The notes under the pieces are model-generated. The model searched no databases. It was not told where the DNA came from and saw only the letters and a list, made by a program, of their open reading frames with translations. Both the position numbers and the translations under genes were made by a program. DNA of 64,000 nt from Glossina fuscipes (lineage: Eukaryota; Arthropoda; Insecta; Diptera; Glossinidae): NCBI RefSeq assembly GCF_014805625.2, contig NW_023998415.1:45915475-45979474 (forward strand), written 5' to 3'. Positions 24,754 to 37,052 of this stretch are shown here, in pieces (the first letter of the stretch is position 1; every line of letters starts with the position of its first letter).

Positions 24754-25740
24754 ATGTGAACCGTTACCGTTTGAAAGCAAGTTTACAATTATCGTTTCCA
24801 TCACACTATCTGATCTGATTTTCAGTGATGTTATTTTTTATGTGTGATCAACTGACTGCTATCGTCTATCGTCTATCGTCTAGTTTGTTATTGTTGTTGA
24901 TGTTGTTTATTCTTATCTTATTTAGTTTTTTGAAGAATTGTGACATTGTCATGTATACATTGACTTTTAAAAATGAACTAATATTATACTAAGCATATAT
25001 TGTGAAGAACTTGGAAAAAGGTGAAAAATGCGTTAAACAGTTCGTTGAAATACTTTATGAATTTAGTTTCATATAAATTTTCAAATTATTTTCATAAACT
25101 CACGTTCTTACGTATGCGTCTGTGTAAGTGTCTGTGAAAAATGACCAATTGACGTGTCAATCAAGGCTAGATTGAAGTAATGTGAGAAACGAGTGAAAGA
25201 ATTAAAATTGCACTCTTCTTTTTAATGTTGTCATTAGAGAGGAGCGGCAATATTTACATTTGTCGCCTATATGTCAAATGAGGACAACGTTGTATAGTTA
25301 ACGCATAAAATGCAGTCATTAGTTTTATGTACGTGCGTGAGCATAAAAGTCTGTGTCGTAACATAAATGACAGTTCTTCGAAGACTACTGCACGTGCAGT
25401 AAAAATTAGTAACGGCACATCTTCTAAGCAGCAACAACAATAGCGACAAATCTATTTCAATCTACATATAAACAACAACAAAAACTTTTTGGCTTTAGCT
25501 TTTTGTCAGACAACAGCAATAGTTGTAAACGTATGTTTCATTGCACTCATTAGTTATCTGCTTTATTTTCAATGTACATATATATATATATACATATGTG
25601 TATAACACATAACGCATGCACGCGCGATATATAAATGACAAAAATTCTTTGAAAAACATATGCATACAAGCTTGCCTTGCTGGGCACGCTATGACTATGA
25701 GCAACTAACTAATGAACTAAACTAACTTATTGACTTAACG

Positions 25741-25805
25741 TACAGATGGATGAACGGATAGACAAACAGACGGACAGACGGATGAACGGACGGACAAACA
25801 ATGAA
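25741..25805. repeat. Cryptic GGAC/GGAT tract
   Basis: Imperfect tetranucleotide repetition (GGATGAACGGATAGAC, GGACAGACGG and similar), the complement of a GTCY-type tract. No family B core was found beside it. Confidence 0.6.
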
Positions 25806-26047
25806 ACCGACAAGCGATGTTGTCGATCATTCGCCAACAAAGTTGTCTGTTGTCGTCTGTAAGCAAACACATGTTGTCTATGATATTTTCGTAGCTACTG
25901 ATGATCACGTTCGCCGCCGCCGTTGTTGTCGTTGTCATCATGCTGTTAAGTATTGTTGTTGTCGCATAGCAATAGCGTAATACAATAGAGTTAAAGCGAA
26001 CAGGAGAGCATAAGATTACTATCGCGGGCCGAAAAAATAATATATAA

Positions 26048-26090
26048 ACACACACACACACACACACACATACATATATATACATATGAA
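26048..26090. repeat. Compound (CA)n(TA)n microsatellite
   Basis: About eleven CA units followed by TACATATATATA. Confidence 0.9.
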
Positions 26091-26712
26091 CAAATATATA
26101 CATAGCCAAGTTCATTTGCCGATCGCTGTGTTTATTATTAATAGACTGTTCGTTGTCTATTTGACGTTTTATCTGTTCGTTTGACTTAAAGTTTTTAACA
26201 TGTTTAACAAATGTGTGATGTGGTGTATGTTTATATGTGTAACGAAGTTAGTTTTGCTTTTATTGCGTTTAACTATGTATGTGTGGCGGTGTTGGCAATG
26301 CCAAATTCCGACAGCTGCGACAGTTAGCAATTGTCGCTGTCGTTGTTTAACATAAACACAAACGCATGCATACACACAACGGCACGCAACTAAAACGCAG
26401 ACAATATGCACAATTGCAAACGCATCATTTATTATCATCAGCATTACTTCTGGGTCGTCGTTGTTGTTATTATACTTTTATTATTGTTGTTGACTTGATT
26501 TTTTATATATATATATATATAATCGCAATATATTTATATATATAAAACAAAAAAAAAAAAACTAGACTTTATGGCGAATTTAAATTCGTATATGAATTGT
26601 TTGTATGAATGTATCTCTCTTACAATTGTTTGTTACATTTGCGATATGTTGAGAATGCGACACCTAAATTTAATACTTCACAACCAGCTGCATTCAATTA
26701 TTCATGCAAAAC

Positions 26713-26860
26713 TATCATCATCATCATCATCATCATCATCGTCATTGTCGTCATTGTCGTCGTCATGATCATCAACAGCATCAGCATCAGCAATAGCAGC
26801 AGCCACAGCCACAGCCACAGCCACAGCCAGAGCCAGAGCCAGAGCTACAGCAGCCGCCAC
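26713..26860. repeat. Compound tri/hexanucleotide array
   Basis: Successive blocks are ATC triplets (26713-26740), GTCATT/GTCGTC units, CAGCAT units, CAGCCA hexamers (26801-26830) and CCAGAG hexamers. Adjacent blocks differ by single bases, as if each motif arose by mutation and expansion of the one before. It reads as Ser-His/Ser-Gln repeats on one strand and Asp/Ala-Val repeats on the other, which explains the open frames here. Confidence 0.85.
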
Positions 26861-26975
26861 GACCCATATCATTAAGATTTTCAAAGAAATAATTTTATTC
26901 ACATTTACATACTGGTTCCTAGTTATATATGTTATGTCTATCGGTATTCATATCATAAATACATACCTAAGCATC

Positions 26976-27002
26976 TATATATATATATATATATATATAT
27001 AT
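26976..27002. repeat. (TA)n microsatellite
   Basis: About thirteen uninterrupted TA units. Confidence 0.9.
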
Positions 27003-27454
27003 CTTAGACGCCATAACATAATAACAGCATTTGTTAATTTTATAAGATATTTTAATTGTTTTAATTACTTTACTTTTAAATTTCACAGCACACGACGCTT
27101 ATACATATATAACCTAAGTTGAATTGATTATTTTATATTGATAAAATTGTTATTCGGTTTTTTTTTTTTTTTTTGAATTAGCTGCTAACTACTACTAATC
27201 ACTATCAAAAATTGATTAAATTATTTTTAACTCATTTTAAGAAAATAACCTAAAAAAATCACTATCACGTTCACTTTAATGTTTCTTAGCAACGTTTCAT
27301 GAACTTACCTTTCGTTCATTGAAAGACCATTCATCGCGACCATGCAACTGTAACGTACTTATACCACACTACGTGTGAAAGGTGCAGGAATAATTAAAAA
27401 CATTTGTTGTTGTTCAGCGCAAAAGTCAATTCTTTTCGAAAAAAAAAAACTACA

Positions 27455-28050
27455 TTTTACAATGTCACTTCGACGAAGGCAACAATACTTTGCAGGTTTG
27501 TAAGAAAATTCGCGATGTTTATGACGAGGAGCAGGTTTTCAAAATCTTTTGATTGTTTTCACTTTTAAAAGTCTTACGCTACGGACGCCTAGATCAAATG
27601 AAGTTCTTTAACAAATGAAGGAAGATCGGCCCAGTCAATCTGACGACATCGCTACGTATTATAGCATCCAGTAAGCGAAAGCTTTACACTACTTTCTTGA
27701 CAATTGCAAGTGAAAAGTATGTCGAAATTTGCAAAGCGAATAACTTACGGATGAAAAATTTAATCGAGTGAACTTGCATCTGTGAACCAAGAGTTTTAGC
27801 GAAACGAAATCGCGTCATTATTGAAGAAAATATCGCAGTCTAGAATGAATAAACCAATACGTGGCCGGTGACGTCACATAAAGCATCGATTTGTGTTTGG
27901 TGCGAATTGAAGCGAAACCTGCTTGATGGGCAGAACCAGTTTGATGCTTGATTCCGGTTCTTAGTTTCAGCAATTAATACGAATAGCGCCGCCCAAACTT
28001 GATCAATAGGAAAAGCGTCAGATCAGGTACATTTAATGATTCGATAAAAA
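27455..28050 (+). pseudogene. mariner transposase relic, mauritiana-like
   Basis: Reading through frameshifts and stops gives blocks in the order expected for a mauritiana-type mariner transposase. They are EGNNTLQVCKKIRDVYDEE (N-terminal helix-turn-helix region), MKNLIE.TCICEPRVLAKRN (linker before the catalytic domain), a degraded RVIxxEEN-like string where the first Asp motif belongs, HKASICVWCELKR (equivalent of KVMLCVWWDWKG), and NLINRKSVRS (equivalent of ELINRKGVIF) just before the second Asp. No catalytic residue is secure. Each block alone is weak, and it is their order and spacing that support the call. No terminal inverted repeats were identified. Confidence 0.65.
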
Positions 28051-28889
28051 TTGCTAAGGTCTACACTAGAAAATATTGATGCGGTAACAGTATAGCCTTA
28101 CGTTTTAGTTTTACACGCAAACTACACTGACGGCATAACGGCTTTACTAGCAAAATGGGCAACATTTTGTCGATTAAAATGATATATACTTGATGTGAAG
28201 GATCTCACTTAAAATTTTAGTAGAAATGGATTTGAAATATGGTGAAGGAAGGCCATGAAAATCTGCCTTAACACAATAGCATTCATACGACCGGCAATAT
28301 ACAATTACAGGATAACGGTATGGATTATGATATATTGCCAGAGTGAAGGCAAGTGAGGATATAGAATAAGTTGCGGCTCCAATATAAATTCCATGCAGGG
28401 AAATTTTTGCAAATTCGGTGTAAAGTCCGTGACAATGTTGGCTGATCAAATGCGAACAATTTAAGATAGTTAGGGGAGTGGACGTCTAGTTTGCCTATCG
28501 ATCGATCGGTGATAAAATAAATTTTTCGGAACCAAGTACAACACAAGAGAAAAAGCTGCTCCCCCAATTTGCATTTAGTCGTTTAAGACAAAGATTTGTT
28601 AAACAACAATTAGCCGTTGTTAAGGAGAAGAAGACAAGAAATTTGTATTATGTGAAAGTTTGTGAAATAATAAATAAAAGTTGAGCCAAAAAAAAAAATA
28701 GAACTTTCATATAAAATTGAAAGCGAAATAAGTCGTAAAGCAGCTCCGTGATAATACTTTTGGACTTTCTAATATGATACGATGTTAAGCAGCCCCAGTC
28801 CGGTATCGGCTAAGGAGTAAACGTTTAAATATCAAAAGTGTCCTTAAGACACTAAACAAGAAAATACAAAAACAACAAATAAGAAAATT
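28051..28889. other. Non-coding stretch, possible further relic
   Basis: Overlapping minus-strand open frames at 28174-28449 and 28325-28567 are longer than most chance frames nearby but carry no motif I can name. Base composition is less AT-biased than the flanks. An unassigned decayed element is possible. Confidence 0.3.
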
Positions 28890-29600
28890 AAATTCGGTCA
28901 AAACCGAATCTTTTACACCCATCACCTAAAAAGGACAAAGGAAGTAAAAAAAGCATAATTTCCATGCTCTATAATATGAAGTGGACGCAGCTGATTTTTT
29001 CTATATTCAAAATAAAAATTTTTGAACTATAGGCATTTGGGCGTTGTAGGCGGGTCTTTTGAAAAATATAGATAATTTTCAAATTCTTTTGCAAATTCGT
29101 AGACGATATCTTCATATTCGCTAACGGGAGAATGCTTATCACAAACACTACAAACTTACGCAAACAGACTGATGCACAGACGAATAGACGGACATGTTTA
29201 GGTGCATTCAAGATTTGAAACTGGCCTGGCCAAGAATTTGTAAATTTTATGGGGCTTGTGAAGTTTGTTTCTGGCTGTTATAAAGGCGTTGAAGAAACAA
29301 TTAAATTTTGATACGCTATAAAACACGGTAGACGTAGTCAATTTTTCATAGCAATCTAAGTGCAAGACCTTCAAATGTCTCTGCACAAATTTAAAGTCGA
29401 TAGCTTCATTTTTGCGGGCAAGACAATGTTTACAATAGACATTTCGCAGAGAGGATAGATGGACAGATGGACATGCTTAAATCGATTTAGAATTTGATGC
29501 TGATCAAGAATCTATATATGCTTTGTGGAATTTCCGATACTTCCTTCTGGGCGTTGCAAACGTTTTGACAACATGAATGATTCCCCATGATGGGTATAAA
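28890..29600 (-). repeat. Family B (mini-me-like) repeats in tandem
   Basis: Two related copies lie head to tail at an offset of roughly 295 bp. Copy one includes the GGACATGTTTAGG, GACTGATGCACAGACG and GCCAAGAATTTG region near 29160-29250. Copy two includes GGACAGATGGACATGC, TTAAATCGATTTAG, TGATGCTGATCAAGAATCTA and a GGGTATAAA end near 29590. Both are inverted relative to 14769-14906. The left boundary begins with a hairpin, ATTCGGT-CAAA-ACCGAAT (28892-28909), followed by a TTTTACACCCATCACC end. Confidence 0.6.
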
Positions 29601-30162
29601 AAGAAAGAAAAAGTCAATACAAGTTGATTGATATTAAGAGAGTATAAGCAGCAAGTGTCAATCGATCTATAGAAGTGCCGGCAAAAAGAAGGCGACAGCA
29701 ACGTTACGTTGAAAGTTAGTCAAGCGAATGCCTGTAAATCTGAACCAAAAACAAAAAAAAAACCTAAAAAAATTAGTCTAAATACGTCGAGCGGCATCGC
29801 CAAACAGAACGTTGTCACAACAACCCATTTGCTTATATGAAAAATTTCTTTCTTCAAGGACTAATAAGAAATTTGTTTAAAACCGCCATGAAAAAAAAGG
29901 CTAAGCAGTGCTCATTCGGTATGAAAACGGAAATTAATCTCACAAAATGCGACATATGGAAATTATGCAAATATGAAGTGGTATGAGGTAGAGAGAAAGA
30001 AAGAGAGACCAGAGGAGCACTATACACATATGAATACATTTGATGTATAAATGTTTCTTTGTTTTTGGCTTCATTTTCGAAATCCGTAAAAGTGCATTTT
30101 GCGGCATGTGTCATTTAATTTGTCTAAAAGCCTAGGCTGAAAGAGATAACATAAAAGGTATA

Positions 30163-30195
<33 letters not shown>

Positions 30196-31278
30196 GAGCA
30201 CCCCACTCATCTATTGTACGCACAGACAATTTTTCTGTTATTAGCGCACATATAAAGAGGGTAAGAAACATCCCTTCTCGTATATGACGCTGATGATGGT
30301 TTATGGGCAACTAGAATATCGTTAAGGTAAAATCAAGGGTATTAAAAGTGTTTTACAAGGAAAGACAACATAACCTAACTCCTCCTAATGCTGGACTTAG
30401 CAGTTCATTTCAAGAGCTTTATGTCAGTCAATAAGTCAATGCGCTGTAACACGGCCCACGATAAACAAAAAGAACGAAAAAAGTGATTGCTTTCAAATGG
30501 AGCCTAATTTCTTAAGCCTATCTATCAACTATAAAATTTTTATTTGCTTAATAAGCATAAGGCTGTGATAGAGATGGGAATGTGAAATTTGTTTTATTTT
30601 TATCTGCAAATATTAATGCGTTATGGGATAGGGGATATGTGAACTTGAGGACATTCATTGGTAAAAGTCCAATATATTTTCTATGAGTGTAGATATGACC
30701 ACCGTAGGTCCAAAAAGTTACTTTTCACACAACCAATAAGATATTCCGGAATTTTATATTTGTGGCTTATTCTCCTTTTACTTCGTTTTTTTTTATTTTT
30801 TTTATTATTTTTTTATGCCACAATCGACCTTAGACCTATATGATTACGTATTGCGTTTCTTCTGATCTGTATTTAGCATTGTTTTGAAGAAGATGAACTG
30901 AAAAATGCACAAAGGGAACAGATGTTTGGAACGATAGATAACTAACCTGACAGATGTTGGTGTTGCTTAGATATGCTTAAGTACGGCGGATGGGCAGATT
31001 CGCTGACACATTTTTAGGTGTTACACATTAAATAAATATGTTAATTAACCCTCTTGCAGTCGCCCGGTAGTTATGTAATATAAGTAAATAGAGTGAAGAA
31101 ACCAATGCGGGAAAAAGAAAATGTAAACTGAGCCTAAAGATAGTGTTTACGTTATTATTACGTAATGAAATGACCGTATGTCAGTTTTTTCTCTCGAACA
31201 TTCTATAATTGTCCCAGCCATTTGTTCTATTACTTCACTCATGTGAGTGCAACATAGTGTTTGCTAAACTCGAATTCA

Positions 31279-31309
<31 letters not shown>

Positions 31310-33554
31310 AAGCTTGAGTGTAATAAACGATGTTAACATTTTTTTTTATTCCTATTTTGTTATTATAATAATTGCGATGCTTATCAAACTGCTTGCTTGA
31401 TTAGGTCTTAATTAACATTTTTTGTTGTTTTTTGTTCTTTTGCTGAAATCTTTCTATGTTAAGCTTTCGTAAGCAATAGTTCTATCTTCTATTCTCGAGT
31501 GTTGTGATCAGCGGAGGAAAATGGTGTTTTATCACTTAATGTTTTTGCTAGTTTTCCATGCCATGTGTACGTACGTTTTAAGACAAATGCTTTTGCTTTT
31601 CGTTTACCTGGAAACATAAGCCTCTTATTGGTATAATAGTGACAACAACAACAACAACAACAATAAAAACTACTATTATAACTACTGCGGCTACTACTAG
31701 TAGAGTGCCATGACTACTTATTAGCCTTTTCGCCGTAACATTACATTAGAACAGGCAGTTGCCTCTAACCAGCCAGTGAAGCAATTAGGCATTAAAATTT
31801 CTTATGTTACATATACAAGTGATTTTACTTACGTTTTTCCATTGCAAACTACTATTTTTTTTTTTATTTTTTAATAACATTTATAACATTTATTAGCGTA
31901 CAAATAGTTGAAAAGTTTTTAAATATAATTTTTCATTTTCTACATTAATGTTAATCGCATACTTTTATTAATTTTCTCATTTAATAAGAATTTCATGATA
32001 GAAATTCTTAACGAAAATAACCGAAATTTGTCACATTTGCTAGCTGCCAATTTAATGTACAGTGATTGTTGTCTTCTGGCCTATGTTTTTAGTATAGACC
32101 GGTGTGAGTTCTAAACAACCACAACACCTGCTATTAGCCATTCAAGAAAAATGATTTCGTTCTGTTTTTTTTCTTTTTTATTTTTTTTTCTCATTTTGTG
32201 CGCTTTTGTCTTTGAAAAGCCATTAAACAGCTTTGTCTGTGCATATGTACGACCTCATATAGGATAGAAAAATAAAAGAGCATTTGAATCATTTCACGAG
32301 AAATGAACGCAGACACATTAACACACACTCATGCATTTAAGCAGACATTAATTTACAGTCATACATACACATACATATACGAATTCCTTAAGATTGTCAA
32401 TGAGCAATGAGGCAACAAAGTGGTGCAGCCAACTGTATGGATCGGTGGTTTAATTATTTTTCAAAAATCTATCCGCCCGCTAACGTAATAGAAACTAAAA
32501 TCAGAAAATTATATTCGCTGTAAAAACGAATATCTCACATTAATTATAATATATTTCTTTACTTCTACTTGCGTAAACATATTGCTACATATGAATATCA
32601 TATCATGTTGTTTACATTTAATGCGAGTTGTAGCTATGTATGGTATGTATGTTACTTCCAAACGTATTAACATGTCTTCAATCATTTATACTTAGTATTT
32701 TGTTTTACTACAATATTTTATATTTGGTAAAGCGCACAAGACTAAAATGACATGCATCACTTGCGCGATTTTATAAACAAAATTATTTATGAGAACGAAA
32801 TTATATTCCTAAAGTCACGTTTTCTTAGAACGTTTAAATATTTAGTGAGTACGCAATTTATGTCCGAAAATATGCTTTACATTTAATTTCTTGTCTGTCA
32901 ATTTGCAATTGATTTCAATGGAATGATTTTGATTTTGAATTACGGAATTGAAAATTCAAAACATATTTTTTCGAATTCCGACCGAAGTTGTTATATAATA
33001 GATTGCATTATATGAATATATATATATATATATAACGCTTTTGTCTAATAAATACATGTTAGGCTGCAAATAACAGATGACATTGTGTTCCTAAACGGAA
33101 AAGTTTTTGAAATCATAAAAAAATTAAAACTTTTGCAAAATAGTAAACTGCCAAGATATTGCCTTTTTAGCATTTTCAGGTCGCTTCTGCTTGGTTTTGG
33201 TTTTTCAAAGTTTGAGTACAGTAAAAACAGTAGAGTAAAAGCAGTCAAAAAAGTGTGTATTGTGTTGTATCGAAATGTTACTTATGTTATGGTATCGAAA
33301 CGATGCTATAATACTCCCAAATTTATAGTGGCAAACAGTTAAATAGCACACCATGAGGTAAAACGCAAAAAACTTATTAGGAGATTTAAAAAGAAGAAGA
33401 AGAATTTAAACATTTAAATTGAAAATTTTATTTTCAAATGAAATAAAACAAATAATAACATCATAGCGGGCCACATCTCACTATTAACTACTCTTCATCA
33501 CTTTGCTTAGAGTTCAGTTATTTATATAATAGCTTTTCGAAAAAGTGTTCATTT
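29601..33554. other. AT-rich non-coding stretch
   Basis: No recognised gene. It contains (CGT)n at 30162-30195, (CAA)n at 31641-31664, a (TA)n run at 33018-33034 and several T-tracts. The paired open frames at 33045-33342 on opposite strands show no familiar motif. Confidence 0.6.
30162..30195. repeat. (CGT)n microsatellite
   Basis: Eleven clean CGT triplets, unusually GC-rich for this window and reading as poly-Asp on the minus strand. Confidence 0.95.
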
Positions 33555-33800
33555 TGTTCATATCATTTTCAATGGCGTTAGTCCTTGGGCCAAAACAATG
33601 TAACAAATTTCATGAAAATATCACAAAAACTGCAGGCTGTAGGTTGAACACACGAAAACAAGACGAACCGATAAGAAGAATCACTTTCTGAATCGATCGG
33701 TGTAGTAAAAGATGGCTCCATAATTGATTCTTCAGGGTGTTGCGTACATCTGCACAAATTTAATATACTCTTGCACCGCAAATGGTGCAGCGTATAAAAA
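33555..33800 (-). repeat. Family A repeat, long copy
   Basis: On the minus strand it starts with TTTATACGCTGCACCATTTG, then GCGGTGCAAGAGTATATTAA. It continues through CCGATCGATTCAGAAAGTGA, GTTCAACCTACAGCCTGCAG and ATATTTTCATGAAATTTGTT to a TTTTGGCCCAAGG segment. This is the same order as 61244-61520, including the AAATTTCAT...ATATT block downstream of the GTCY region. Confidence 0.65.
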
Positions 33801-35077
33801 TTTAGACTGTAAAACACTCACGTAATTTTTTTTAATTAATTAATCAATATTATTCTTCTTCTTGTAAAAAAAAAAAAAAATAATGAAAATGAAAATTTTG
33901 TGCGAAGATCTTGAGATCGCTTCACAGCGAAGAAGAGTTTTCGAAGCTATGGCTCACGCCGACTATACTTATTTATTGCGAAGTTTTTATTTTTGTCTAT
34001 TAATATACTTAACTTTAACTTACTCGAACAAGGAAGGAATGGTATGTTATTTACACGTGTCCAAGGAATTTTTCCCATTTTTTGCCAACGAAGTGATAAG
34101 AAACAGGCAGTCAAGTGAACTTAGTCATATTGCCACAACCACGATAAAAAAAGTCGTAATGAAATTAGTTTTTATTTTTAATTTTTTGTTTTCTTTTTAA
34201 TGAATTTTTATATAAAAAAAGTATTTTGCACTTACTTAAGTGTAAATTAGTTAATTATGTTGTTATTAAACGCAAAGACTTTTCAAGCATTTCAAAATAA
34301 TTTTCAAATTAAAGCCAGTCAAGTATTACACTCAGCTGCCTTTTATTTTAATATTTAAAAAATATGCCGAATGCACATGTAATCCGGTTTTTTATGAAAT
34401 CATATATAATTGCTTGCTTAATCAAATAAAAGTTAGCTTTCATGAAGCACATGAAAAACATATGAGATTGGGCCAAGCAGGGGGCGAAGGGAAGGGAGAG
34501 GAGTTTAAATTTATTTTGGATCGAAAGCATTATAATTATCGTTTAAGAAAAGTATAATAATTAAAAAACTTAACTTCCAGAACCGAAACTGCATCATAAG
34601 CGGCGAGCAAATACAAAAAAGCAATTTTCTCGTTGGACTTGATATGAAACCAAAAAAATTCTATAAATCTTTTTCAATAAATGAATAAATAAAATTCAAA
34701 GGAAAAAAGCTTAACTCGTTTTAAGGAAATTAGCAAAACTCTTTCGATTAGTTTTATACATTTTTTGTGAAAAAAGTATCGACTTTAATTAATATGGGTG
34801 TTGGGGAAAGAGATTTGTTTCCAAATCGATAGATTTGCCAATTAGTATACTGTCAAGTGTCCAGCCCCATTTTTCGAGCTAATGTTAACTTTTATAACAA
34901 ATATGTCGATTATTTACGTTCAAGTCCGCTCTCTAAGCAGTAGATGGGGAGATGATAGCAGAGAAAAAAAGGAGAAAAGAAGAAGAGAGAGAAAGAGTTT
35001 CTGCATGCGCTGTTAAGTAGTCATCAAAATTTTTTCCGCAGTTGGTGTCTGACAATCGTTTAAATGAACCGATGTGA
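33801..35077. other. AT-rich non-coding stretch
   Basis: No recognised gene. A 105-codon plus-strand frame at 33883-34200 has one hydrophobic segment (about residues 30-46) but no recognised family. A GA-rich tract lies near 34965-35000. Confidence 0.5.
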
Positions 35078-35401
35078 GTGGAAAATATTGAGTATCACGC
35101 TATCATTCATTTTTTTCATGTTTCTCTTGGAAAGGCAATAAGTCCGCATGAAATTAAAGATGAATTAGACGCTGTGTACGAGGACTTTCCAGTAATATAT
35201 CTTATGGTGTCTTTGGAGAAGCTAAATCGTGACGTTGTCGTATCAACTTGGATGACAGTGAACGTTCGAGAGGGCCAAAAACTATAACTACTAACGAGAA
35301 TATCGCCCATGTTCACCAAGCACTGCTGGACGATCGTCGAATTAAAGTTAAAGAGACACCAGTGACTGCGAAAATATTCAAAAAACTCTCCCATATTAAA
35401 T
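35078..35401 (+). pseudogene. mariner transposase relic, N-terminal third
   Basis: The frame from 35078 starts GTG-GAA where mariner transposases begin ATG, giving xENIEYHAIIHFF, then SPHEIKDELDAVYED. This matches the first helix-turn-helix DNA-binding domain. After a frameshift near 35250 the next frame reads SERSRGPKTITTNENIAHVH and then LLDDRRIKVKET, matching the RSGRPKT linker and the LDDRRIKVRE start of the second helix-turn-helix. Similarity ends about 35401, so some 105 of about 345 residues are represented and the DDE catalytic domain is missing. It is a dead fragment of an irritans- or mellifera-like lineage; the subfamily is an inference. Confidence 0.85.
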
Positions 35402-37037
35402 AAAGATTAGCTATAGATTATGAGGAACACATGAAATGTATGAAAATTCGGATGTGAAATTCTATTTTAGCTTGTTTTTTTTAGAAGTGTATAAATCACT
35501 TGAAGGCAGTGAAGTGGAAGATATATTTTGGTACTGATGATTAAAAGAACATGGACGTTATCGCTATTTCAATTAACACGTAATTAGCTGGGAACGTTCA
35601 ATAGATCTCTTAGATTCGTCTTTGATTCAGTTCCAGTTATAACTTTATACAAGCAACTTCGAGGAGACTCAAGCTTTTTCATACCATAAGCAGAAATTTC
35701 TATTCAGTATTTATGTTACTCAGGATTTGTATGACTTTAGTTCTCTTTAATTCGTTCCCAGTCAAACTGTTTACCAATTGATATCAATTCCTCTCAACGT
35801 GTACCGTTTTCGGTACATGATAGTAAAGTCAATTCAATTTTAACTGAGCACTTTTTTTCACTTTATTTACAAGACAAAATATATATATTTTCCGTTGGAA
35901 AGTGTGGCGTCATCGATACACCTCTGAAACACGGTTGTAAGCATCATTATATCGCTTTACATAAAATCGTGATAAAGGCAATTAATTTTTAGTTTCTAAT
36001 ATTTTTTTTTTTTTTTTCTTTGAAGAAATTGATCTTCATACACATGGTTAAAATTAATCGAGATTTCCGAAACAATTAATTTCCAAATGTAAAATCTAAA
36101 GAAAATCTATCATTGAAGATATTGTTAATATCATTGTATCACATAACTGGCGATAAGATTTCGTAAGCTAATAAGTTGGACATGAATACCATCAGAATCG
36201 AAACAGAAAAATCGCTTCTAGATCCAAAGCTCTGCTTAAGCTTTGCTCTGCTCGGTTAAGAGCCCATATTCTCTGTATTCAGAAAGGGCCGTTTTGCTTA
36301 CTGTACCTGAAGCTGAATAGCTTTGTGCACTTTTGAAGAAATTTACAAAAAAAATTTTCATCATAAGCTAAAAAAATTAATTAAATTTTTTTACACTTTA
36401 ACAATTTACTTTAATGCCTTATTTTTTACTTGAATTCTTGCTTAATTATTTACTCTCCTTTCTGTTAATGACAAGACAACCTTTTAAAGGTATCGATCTA
36501 GTTTTTAAAAATGATTTGTCCATCGATTCAAGGAAATGATAAGTGACTTTTTATCCTTAATATTTATTTAATAAAAAGAATTTAAATATGAAGAGACGGA
36601 CAAATAGACAAACCTAAGTGAAAATATTTCATTTATGTATAAGGTTTCTAAAGCGTTTCGTTATTGGTTACAGCAACCGTTTAATCGATTTAATATATTT
36701 CGTTAATGTTGGTGATAAAAATATCACTACGCTTATGAAAATTTCTGGTGCGCCGAAGACAAAAAAGTTAATAAATCACAAATGAAAAGGAAAAAAAAAA
36801 AAAAAAAAAAAAAAAAACGTTAAGCAAATACACGCCCCAAAATTCACCATCATACCAATCGATTACACTTACTTGATGTCATAATTATTAAGGCTTGAAT
36901 GAGTTTAAGTAATTTTTTCAGTTTGCAATTAATTTAATTAATTTGTGAACTTTGTAGCAAACATGTTACATAAATGCGTATTGGATAGCATGGCTTCGCA
37001 CGCACACATTACACATTAAACTTTGATGAAATAATTG
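35402..37037. other. AT-rich non-coding stretch
   Basis: No recognised gene. It includes an A-tract at 36791-36817. The C-terminal part of the adjacent mariner relic was looked for here and not found. Confidence 0.6.
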
Positions 37038-37052
37038 TATGCATGCGCGCGC

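Larger units (their letters stand above)
24754..27454. other. Non-coding stretch rich in simple repeats
   Basis: No recognised gene. It contains three tandem CTATCGT units at 24859-24883, a GGAC-rich tract, CA/TA arrays and the compound array at 26713-26860. Open frames at 25735-26115, 26169-26444 and 26571-26902 owe their length to these repeats. Confidence 0.6.

Noticed and set aside
25735..26115. 126-codon minus-strand open frame with a Cys/Val-rich start
   Set aside because: It begins in a CA/TA array and ends in a GGAC tract; the repetitive residues are translated microsatellites.
26571..26902. Ser-His, Ser-Gln and Asp-rich frames on both strands, resembling a low-complexity regulatory protein
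   Set aside because: All arise from the compound trinucleotide/hexanucleotide array, with no conserved flanking coding sequence.
28174..28567. Possible continuation of the mauritiana-like mariner as minus-strand frames
   Set aside because: The relic reads on the plus strand and its C-terminal motifs were not found here; the minus-strand frames match no transposase block I know.
33045..33342. Overlapping open frames on both strands that might indicate a gene
   Set aside because: Neither translation has a recognisable motif and the region is AT-rich without splice or repeat context; dual-strand openness here is compatible with chance.
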